Below, one piece after another: positions 55,328 to 64,000 of a stretch of 64,000 nucleotides of DNA. This DNA comes from Amorphophallus konjac (Eukaryota > Streptophyta > Magnoliopsida > Alismatales > Araceae), in assembly GCA_022559845.1 (NCBI GenBank), contig CM040121.1, forward strand, positions 513,402,566 to 513,466,565, written 5' to 3'. The notes under the pieces were generated by a model. That model did not search any database. It saw only the letters and a program-made list of their open reading frames with translations, and was not told where the DNA came from. Position numbers and translations under genes: made by a program. Each line of letters starts with the position of its first letter. Position 1 is the stretch's first letter.

Positions 55328-58291
55328 TCAAGAAGAGGGGTGAGGACTAAAGCCTCGGAAGCAATGGGAGAAAGGGCAGATGCCCAAGGCAGTGGATGTG
55401 GAAGAAGTTGGGTCAGACCCAGAATTAGGAGGAATCAGAAGAAGAAATTGGTAGATGGAAAGAGGTGGATCCGGAGGGTCCGGAGGCAGAGGAGGAGAAT
55501 CATGATAGGAGGAATCCGGAGGCTCCGGAGGAATATTGAAAGAAGGGATGCGATGCCCTGTGGAGAAATAGGGAAAAAGATGATGGAAAAGGAAGAAGAA
55601 AATGAAGGATGTGATGTCCCGGAGGAGTAGAAAGATGAATCGGAAGAAAGATGGAGGGTCCGGAGGTTTCGGGGGAATGAAATCAGGAGGGTCACGATGC
55701 CCTGGAAGATGATATAGAGAATAAGATGGAGAATTCGGAGGTTTGGGAGGAAGCAAATGGAAAGGGGCACGATGCCCGGGGAAAAGATGGAGACAATCAG
55801 GTGGGGAATCCGGAGGTTCCGGGGGAATAAGATGGAAAGGGGTGCGATGCCCGAGGAACAGAGAAAGGAATGAAGGAGGATTAGGAGGAAAATTCGGAGG
55901 TTCCGGAGGAATAAGATGGAAAGGGGCGCGTTGCCCGAGGGGAAAGTCCGGAGGTTCCGGAGGGATAACGAAATCAGAAAGGGCGCGATGCCCAAAGAGG
56001 AGGGGTAAAATTCCTGGAGGTTCCAGGGAAATAGCAGGAAGGGGGACGCGATGCCCCAAGGGGAGTGAATTAAAGAAAGATGAAGATGAAGATGAGAAGT
56101 GCGGAATATCCGGCGGGGCCGGAAGGCGGGGAAGATACGGGTTTGGAAACCCAGGAAGCAGGAGATGCAATTGTATGCAAAATGATGGATGTGATGAATG
56201 CTGTGAATGCATGAATGCAACAAAATGCATGAGATGCAACGAAGGTGAAAAAAATGAGGAATACGAAGGGTGAGAGGGCAAGATCCTCCTCCTAACCCTT
56301 GGAGTAGCCCATGAAGAAGAAGTGATAGAGATGGTCGAATAGAAAGTGGAACAAATAAGGGATGGCCCCTTAAGACAATTGCCCCTCCATGGCAGTGAAA
56401 GTGTATAGCCAATTGGCCTAATAGATGAAATACAAGCCCATGATGAAGCTTCAATAGTAAACGACAACTCCCTTGGAGGGTGAAAAGTAATGGTGTGAGG
56501 GAGTTGGAAAGTAGGGCTCAGAAGCATCATGTTGCCCAGGGGTTCAAGATTTGGAAGTTGGAACAGAGGGTGCCCTGCCCGGCCCTTACACAGCATCAGT
56601 GCTTGGCATGACGGCGACTTGGCCTCTTCAATCATGCCTGGCACAATAACCCGGATTGGCATCCGGCAAATGAACTCTTGCATTTTGAATAGCGCGGCCA
56701 TGGCCAAATTCTTCTTTCGCAGCTCTTGATCATCCTCGGCACAAGTGTTTGTAGAAGCACTCCCCTTCCGAGTAGTAGAGGGAGGTGAAGCAGAGGCGGA
56801 AGGCTCCATGAATGGTGGGGGCGTAATGAAAGGCGTTGGAGAAAGGATAAGTGGAGGCGGAGGTATAAACACGTCGAGTTTCTCCCTTTGCTCGGAAGCA
56901 GTTGGGATTGGCTCGAGTGCAAAAAAGGGTGAATCCTGCTCAGGATTAGCCACGGGTAAAGGTGAAGGGTTATGTGGTGGAATAGGTGTTATAGGCATAG
57001 TGGAGGGTTTTGAGGTTAAAGGGGTAATGGAGGGTTGAAGTGGTGGGATGTTAATTGGGGAAGGTTTAATGGTGGGTTCAATGGAGGCCGATGGTGTGAA
57101 GGTTAATGGTTTAATGGGTGGAGGTGTCATTGGTGGAGGTTTGATGGAAGGTTCAGGGGAGGTTGATGATATGAAGGTTGATGTAACTGGGGGAGGTATA
57201 ACTGGTGGAGGTTTGGTGCGGGGAAAACGCCGGACGGGGCGAGCGGTGTTAGGAGTGGGAGGAGACTCAAGATGCGTCGGTGTGGGTGATTGGAGTATCG
57301 ACCCATCATCGTAACACCAAGAGGTCTCGGAAACGGGGGTTGGATCAGGGATGGTAGCTTCGTCCTGAGCAGGGGGTTCATCAAATGATAGTGGAGGAAG
57401 CGGGAAGTTAAGGAAACTCGGAAGGGGTGCCTACATAGCTTCATCATCATACATTGCTTCAGATTCTTCAATTGCCGGCTCTTGATTGCTTGAAGTGCCA
57501 AAGTCATAATCATCTCTCCTATCTTTCCATTCACTCTCCATCTTGGTAATGTCATCCAGGAAAGCGTGAAGAGAATTAACTGGAGTAGGAGGAGCGGGCC
57601 GCGGGCTCGTAACCCTCTTTAATTGTTCCTCCATAAGAGTGATTTTGTCAAGGAGAGTTTGCTGGAGGGGTGTGACCTGTGCAACCGAAGGTTGATAGGG
57701 CCTTGAAGGAGGAGGGGCCGTATAAAAAGGCCGTGGAGAAGAATTAACGGGCCGACCCATGGAAGAACCCGGATGGGCCGGATTGCAAGGAATAAATGGG
57801 CCTTGGGGCCGTGATGGAGGAGGAATAGAAGGAGGCGGGTGATGGGCCACCCGAGTAGAATGAATAGGAGGAGATGGGTGATGGGCCACCCGTGTAGGAA
57901 TAAAAGAGGGAGGTGGGTGATGGGCCACCCGTGTAGGATTAAAAGGAGGAGGAGAGGAATGAGATGCACCCTCAATGGCGGCCTTAAGGGCTTGGATCTG
58001 TTGAGGGGTGAGATGATCTAATGCATAAATGATTTGGGAAACCTTCTCATCATTGGGAGGAGACGGTCCCGAGGGAATAGTGGTTCGCAATTGGATTAAA
58101 GGACCATTGGATTGGACATTGCCCATGGGTCGGGCAACACCATAAGAGTGAGGACGTGGTCCTTTGAAAGAATTATGGTGAGAATTATGTTGAACATGTT
58201 GGAATTGAGGGGAATAAGATGTGCTAGGTTGATCACCCTCATGAACATTAATTGAATTGAACATGTTGTTTTGTCTATCAAAGTAAGCCAT
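55328..58291 (-). CDS. Long Pro-rich ORF of young Tat-like element (one in-frame amber)
   Basis: The frame starts MAYFDRQNNMFNSINV at 58291 and runs about 987 codons to 55328 with one stop, TAG at 57433-57431 (after DDEAM), after which it stays open. The first 286 residues are Gln/His/Pro-rich with three TRVAHHPPP repeats and a coiled-coil-like LQQTLLDKITLMEEQLKRV. The middle has RKKNLAMAALFKMQEFI. The last third is a repeat of GHRAPFHLIPPEPPD-like modules. Its place right after the primer site fits gag, but no capsid or zinc motif is visible, so it may be an extra ORF of the kind reported in Tat elements. The amber fits CAG to TAG. Confidence 0.65.
55640..56125. repeat. Minisatellite of paired hairpins inside the Pro-rich ORF
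   Basis: About seven units of 60-80 bp each carry a CCGGA-GGT-TCCGG hairpin and a GGGC-GCGAT-GCCC hairpin. Variants keep pairing: CCTGGA/TCCAGG (56013, 56022) and TCCGGC/GCCGGA (56109, 56118). The same DNA encodes PPEPPD modules on the minus strand. Confidence 0.85.
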
Positions 58292-59026
58292 TATGTAAGC
58301 AATTTAATTTGCAAACAATTTGCAAAGAAGCACACAAGTTGAAATGGTTACCTTGATTTTTTTTTATGTTTGAACCTTGGTGAATTAATGATTTTTTATA
58401 AAGATTTGGAATGATTCACACAAGGGAGGAACCTAGTTTCAATATGATTACTTCAATGCCAACTAGGAACACTCTCTCACCACGTATAGGCCAACTAAAC
58501 TCGGGAACTTCAAGGGTACAACCTGCCCGGCGTCCGTGAGGGAATCCATGGGTGCGGGGACTTATGGAGGCTTGGTTTAGGAATTTCCAATCCAAAGAGA
58601 CGGAATGCTCAATGGAGGGTCCTTCCTTCACCAAGGGGGTGTGTGAAATCCTAATATAGAGAGAGGAGGTCTCCCAAGCCAAATGCCCTAAATGCAAGTC
58701 CTAATGCAAAAGACAAAGAAAAGAAAGTATGAACCATGATATGAGCCAAACCAAAGAAAGATAAGGTAAAACACTCACATGGCCATACAAATCATAGCAA
58801 TCAACATAATATGAAGCATGGCATCCAAAAAAAAAAAAAATTAAAAAGATGGAGAGATAAGAAAGTGGAATTTTTCAAAAACCAACAAGTTATCAATCAC
58901 ATAAGGGGAGGGGGATGTGCACGCGATGCACAAGTGATAAAACAAAAAGGAAAGTGCTATGTGGAGCACAAAGGGAGTTGCACCGAGGGTGCAAAAGGGG
59001 AAGGGTAATCAAAGAAAAATAATGGT

Positions 59027-59048
59027 GGTCCCACCGTGATCGCCAATT
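59027..59048 (-). promoter_or_regulatory. Primer-binding site of young Tat-like element
   Basis: The minus strand reads AATTGGCGATCACGGTGGG after the LTR end CTACA, like the TTGGCGCC-CACCGTGGGG primer sites of Tat/Ogre elements. Confidence 0.8.
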
Positions 59049-60915
59049 TGTAGATTCTAAGAAATCCACTTAGAACAATTAAAAGGGAAAAAGAAAAAAT
59101 GAATAGAAGAAGAATGGGAAAAGAGGGAGAAAAGGGGAGCATGCGAGGATGCTAAGGGGAATGTGATCGCCAGAGACGCGAGGGCCTCAAAGGATATAAC
59201 AAATAATCAATGGAGGGATCGCGATATAAATACCTTAAATGTGGGGGAGATTGTGAGTGCACCTTCTCTTTCTATCGGCCGGCCGATGAAGAGAGTTTTC
59301 CTTGATTGATTACCCTTGCAAAATTAACAAACACCAATAAACAAACATGGATTAGAAACCAAGATGTGTAGCATCAAATCCAAATGTAAATATGGACATA
59401 GAAAGCATGGATATGAACACACCTTATTGGTGTTTGGCCTTTAAACCCCTATGTAAAAGGGTATGGGAGATATGATGAATGATATGCAAATAGGGAGGTG
59501 TGCAAGTGTTGCACTAAGGAGATCTCAACATGGAGATAAAAAGAAATAAAAGGAAGAGATGGAATAATGATGCATGCAATTAACTAAAGAAAAATAAGAG
59601 ATAGGAGGGGGAAAGCTTAGTGGTTTCTCCAATTGGCTTCAAGATCTTCAATAGAGGAAGAAGAGGATGTAGAATTCCATGGATGTAGAGGCTCCAAATC
59701 TTCAATAGAGGAAGAAGAACTCCATGGATGAAGCTTTTAGGTGCATGGGAGTCTTCCTCCTTAAGCCTTTGGTCCGGCAGCACCTCCCCTTGAATTGATC
59801 TTGATCTCTTAACACAAGGGAGAGAGGAGTCCTATTTATAGGGTTGAAATTCGAAATTAATTCCAAGGGAAATTAGGAAAACATGTTTTAGTGGGATTTG
59901 GAATGAGATAAACATTAGGCAAGTGTCCCTTCAACCTTGGAAAGTCATAGGAACCCTTTCCTAAGTGGAAAAAGAGATTAAATGAGGAAAGGAAGTGAAA
60001 TTCGGAATTAAATCAAGAGAAAATAAGAAAACATGTTTTAGTTGGAATTTGGAAGAGATAAACATTAGGCAAGTGTCCCTTCAACCTTGGAAAGTCATAG
60101 GAACCCTTTCCCAAGTGGAAAAAGAGATTAAATGAGGAAAGGAAGTGAAATTCGGAATTAAATCAAGAGAAAATAAGAAAACATGTTTTAGTTGGAATTT
60201 GGAAGAGATAAACATTAGGTAAGTGTCCCTTCAACCTTGGAAAGTCATAGGAACCCTTTCCCAAGTGGAAAAAGAGATTAAATGAGGAAAGGAAGTGAAA
60301 TTCGGAATTAATTCCAAGAGAAAATAAGAAAACATGTTTTAGTTGAAATTTGGAAGAGATAAACATTAGGCAAGTGTCCCTTCAACCTTGGAAAGTCATA
60401 GGAACCCTTTCCCAAGTGGAAAAGGAGGTTAAATGAGGAAAGAAGGGAAATTCGGAATTAATTCCATAAAAAATTAGAAAACTTAGTTTCGGTAGGATGG
60501 AAAGGGGGATCCTTCTTCCAAGTGTCCTTTCAATATTAGGAAGCCATAGGAACTCTTTCCCAAGTGAAAAAGGAGTGTAAGTGAGGAAAGGAAGGGGTGC
60601 TTCTGGAGTTCGGAATTGAACAAGAATTGACGACCGAACAGACGGTCGCTAATTAAAGAAATGACGCCCCCTGACGGGGCGTTACTTAAATGACGCCCGG
60701 GTCCCTTCCCCCATTTGATTTAAGGCCCGAAAAAATGGAGAAATGGCTCAGAAAAATCTGGAGAAAAATGGAAAAACATGTGAAAAGCTTGGGGAAGTTG
60801 GATATTCAATAAAAAGGAGGAAAACCACTCAAATAAGTCGATTTGAGGGTCAAATGGGGCATCACAGTGCGATAGGAGATATGCTCAAAATGATGTCAAT
60901 TTTAGTGTGTCTACA
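59049..60915 (-). repeat. 5' LTR of young Tat-like element
   Basis: Equal in length to the left LTR. Differences seen include C/T at 59455, C/T at 60220, C/T at 60516, G/A near 60455 and A/T near 60542. Confidence 0.93.
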
Positions 60916-60920
60916 ATGGA

Positions 60921-61111
60921 CAGGTGGCATTTTAGTATGGCAAGATTGCATATCTGAAATAGATTCCAGAAACTACAGGGTTCAGAACTGGTCTGCTAAT
61001 TTTCCAGCTGCTTGTGCTAATTTTGATGGTTCAAGGTTGTCTGGTGATAACTGTACACCACAGAGCTATTCAAATGAAATGACATGTCCAACACATCTTA
61101 AAGAGCTCTAA
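60921..61111 (+). pseudogene. 3' part of the split small ORF
   Basis: Reads TGGILVWQDCISEIDS to CPTHLKEL and a stop at 61109-61111; a splice-donor-like AAG/GTAAAT follows at 61150. Family not recognised. Confidence 0.35.
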
Positions 61112-63102
61112 GGATGGATACAAGTCGATAATGAAGAAAAGTGCCACCAAGGTAAATTCATGTTCATGTATCTACATTTATATGTATATATCTTGTATCT
61201 ATATGTATATTTGTATATAGGAACATACACATATAATGTTTATATAAGTGGATTTGCTATATTGAAACTCATTCCAAGTTTAGCACATATGGTTATGCAT
61301 TTCTGATGGCTCCTTAAACCCATCATGTTTGGTTCAGTAGGACTCATCTCTATCTTTGGCAAATGGTCATTCTGCATGTTTGTATAGTTGTTTGTCTACC
61401 TAAGCTCTTTTAATATATCTGCACATGTTCATTCTTGCAATTGCATTATCTCATGCCATGAAATACTTGACTATCTCATTGTCTAGTCACTGATGTTGCT
61501 GGCATGTTTCCCTTTAGTTTTGAGATAAATTTGCTCCATGCAGCTTGGCATTACGGTAATTCAACATGTAGTTTCTTGTAGCACTTTGTGACCCTGTGCA
61601 GAGCAGTAGTCAAGGAAAATTTTCAGTGTGACAATGAAGCTGAGCCCTAATGTGTGATGTCCATGGATGTATATCTAATCTTTAGCAGTTCTCATATTCA
61701 TGCTTATCTTGTTTTAGAAAAGAAAATTTTGTTTCCCGTTAAACTTACATGAGGTTAATATGAATTGACATCATTTCATTTTTCCACTGGAACAGAATTC
61801 TTCAGACTGTCTGCTGTGGCTACAACTGACTGTTCTTCCTTTAGTTTTATTGATTTCCTCAAAATGTCATAGACATTATGCCAATTGTCATTGAAACTAT
61901 TGTTGTTCCTCTCTCCCATGTTGCCCATAAAACTACAACCACACCATCTCCTAGATCTTCATCTCCTCTTTCACTAGTTAGCTTCTTTCCATTCCTGCAA
62001 CATTTCATCCATACTACTTTGATTCCACTAAATCCTAGGACTGTCATCAGTGGGGTCTTCTTACCTCTACAACTCCACATTTGAGAAGCAAATGACCCGC
62101 TCACTTGGTTTTGGTAGCACAAAATATGATGTGCACACATGGAATAAATTTCAACCTATCCTTGGTTGGCAATCTGCTGAGGGCAATATTCCCAGAGGAG
62201 CACATTCAATTTGCTTGAACTTTACTCCTCCAAACCAGCTTCTCCCACAAGACAGCAACCTCCACTGATCTTCTCTGCAAAAGATTTCACTGAGAAATTC
62301 CCATTATTTCCCATTGCCAGATTCTTCTCTGTTCAATTTCATGATTCAACTGAATTCTATCACTAAGTATACATAACTGAAAGAATTGCATTCCAGTAAG
62401 CTCTTTTCTCAAGAATTCACTCCAACCACCTCCCATTCATAGATGCTTGATAGAGAAATCTATTGTTCCCCAGAGGTTAGCTCATAGAGGAAACTGAATT
62501 TCTTACACTGTGACATCTGCAACTCATCTGTACACCACTGATCCTAAAAAAACTTGATATTTCTTCCATCTCTAAGCCTATGGATAATCAAGCACTTCAT
62601 GAAGACAACACTCTCACATTCTCCTCTCTAGTCTTGTGACCTGTTGGTTTTGCTCAAAAGATTAATAAACGATTTACTGCAAGTCCTGTAGTACTTCACT
62701 CTGACTATCTGGCACCACTTGCCTCACCATGAATCTTCATCTATCCTAAGCTTTGATATCAATGTTTCTTGTAATGCTTTATTCCAGTTTGCTATCCTGA
62801 GCAGATAGGCTGCCCCAATTAACCAGATGAAGTCCTATTTTATCTTGATTGGTCCCTCTTCAGAAGAGCACCTTTCTAATAGTCTTAATTCTGTTTTCAC
62901 TATTATGGGCATCTGAAAAATAGAGAATTGAAAAAATTGCTATACTGGATAAGACAATCTTGGACTATATCCATTTTCCACTGCCTGATAGGAGCTTGAC
63001 CTTCGGAGTGTTCCAACCTTCTGTTGCTCTATTAAATTTCTGATTAATCTGACTCAGCCTTGCATCTTGATAGGTCCCTCTGACAGAGGAAGTCTAGGAT
63101 AG
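61112..63102. other. AT-rich, no gene recognised
   Basis: Short broken frames only (for example 61859-62268). TCTGACAGAGGAAG at 63080-63095 may be a polypurine-like end before the next LTR. It may be the interior of the element whose LTR begins at 63103. Confidence 0.4.
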
Positions 63103-64000
63103 TGTAGACGCCTAATTTCAGACATCTCGCAGACCTTATCTAGCCATCATAGAAGTGATACCTTTCCTTGGTTGATTGGGAGTGTGGGGTCTCATCCTTG
63201 TTTAGGTAGGCTCCACCTTGTCCCTTCGCGGATCCAACTTTTGAGGTATTAATACATATCTTTGCACTGATCTCAAGGTGGCCAGGGTATTCGCAGCCCA
63301 GAACCCAAGGCGGCCAGATACCTGACCACCTAGCCAGACCAAGGTGGCCAGAGAGTTGGCTGCCCACATCCCAAGGTGACCAGACTCCTGGCCGCCCAAT
63401 TCCCCAAGGCGGCCACAACCTTGGCCGCCCAGCCTCCTTTGAACGGTCATCGACCTGGCCGCCTCCTGGTAACTGCCCATCAACTCCACGATCCGCCCAC
63501 TCCGGGCACGTCCTCCGTAATTGCTCCCCACTCGGGAGGGGGGGTTCGAGACTCACGTAGCCTCACACGCACTCTATGTCGAATGTTTTTGAGGGAGGGA
63601 AAGGGCCCACATACAAAAACCCATTCCAAACCATCTCACGGAGGGTTGGACATTTTTCGTGAGGGGGGAGACATATCGAGAGGTCCTGGGAGCTCGGAGA
63701 GTCCTTCCTCACATCCGCCTGGTCAAAGAGCTTCATCCACGGGAGATAGTCTGTGTCTTCCTGCAAAAGAGCTTCATCCACGTTGAAGGCGGCCATCGAC
63801 ATGGCCGCCCACCACCTCTGAACGGCCACACAATTGGCCGCCTCTTGTTGGTCGATGGGCAAACCCCGTCCTTCTTCCCGTGTTCTCCATCTTGCCACGT
63901 TTATTTCTATTTTACCGCATTACGTGCATATTAGACTTGCCTAGATTCCTTTTTAAAGAGGTTTTCCAATCTGAAACATAGGGAAGGCAGATGGTCGAAA
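63103..64000 (+). repeat. LTR-like sequence with GGCGGCCA hairpin array (runs off the window)
   Basis: It begins TGTAGACGCC, like the Tat-like LTRs here. Units of CAAGG(C/T)GGCCA-loop-TGGC(C/T)GCC recur near 63279, 63306, 63340, 63373, 63406 and 63439, with two more at 63788 and 63820. The end lies outside the window. Confidence 0.6.

Larger units (their letters stand above)
50671..60915 (-). mobile_element. Young Tat-like Ty3/gypsy element, non-autonomous
   Basis: Both LTRs are 1867 bp (50671-52537 and 59049-60915) and differ at about five positions by eye. Sense is the minus strand: 5' LTR on the right, primer site TTGGCGATCACGGTGGGACC (minus, ending near 59027) of the Tat/Ogre type, one long Pro-rich frame (58291-55328), non-coding tail, and polypurine tract AAGGCGGGGCAGC (52550-52538) before the left LTR. 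No capsid zinc motif or pol is recognisable. Transcription would start from the TATA box in the right LTR. Confidence 0.93.

Noticed and set aside
55743..56273. Gly/Arg-rich plus-strand frame
   Set aside because: Shadow of the Pro-rich minus-strand repeat modules.

Overview
The window is plant nuclear DNA made almost entirely of transposable elements. The evidence is plant-type LTR retrotransposons (PBS for initiator-Met tRNA, Tat-like and Sirevirus-like features), a Mutator-type element with 9-bp target duplications, a CACTA end, plant mobile domain (PMD) genes, and intron-containing fragments of plant housekeeping genes. No intact host gene was recognised. The species cannot be fixed; a repeat-rich angiosperm fits.

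Layout. 1-4815, 14053-15896 and 33101-36260 are pieces of one old region. It carries minus-strand genes (a seven-exon PMD gene, an acidic ORF, a DUF7745-type gene), each flanked by arrays of short hairpins of the form GACGCCC-loop-GGGCGTC. It ends in a Tat-like internal tail and 3' LTR (34877-36260). Two later elements split it. A Sirevirus-like Ty1/copia element (4816-14052; target duplication AGCAC/AGCGC) landed in the acidic ORF. A 17.2-kb gag-only Ty3/gypsy element (15897-33100; target duplication AAGGC) landed in the DUF7745 gene. Next come a second Sirevirus-like remnant on the minus strand (about 36.3-43.1 kb), a Pack-MULE-like element (44167-45637), a CACTA end at 46636 followed by three captured gene fragments (valyl-tRNA synthetase, a HAD pyrimidine nucleotidase, NADP-malic enzyme), a LINE fragment, a very young Tat-like element on the minus strand (50671-60915; target duplication ATGGA; LTRs of equal length, almost identical), and the start of another LTR at 63103.

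No protease, reverse transcriptase core or integrase was found in any LTR element here, so all would depend on partners for movement. LTR divergence, judged by eye, gives the order of insertion: copia element (a few percent), gypsy element (about 1 percent), 50671-60915 element (about 0.3 percent).

The most unusual signal is a recurring design. Several unrelated elements carry dense arrays of short hairpins in U3, in untranslated tails and even inside a coding frame. The two arms of these hairpins change together from copy to copy (for example GATAT/ATATC, GACAT/ATGTC and GGTAT/ATACC within one array). This is either conserved RNA/DNA structure or a local quasi-palindrome-correcting replication process.
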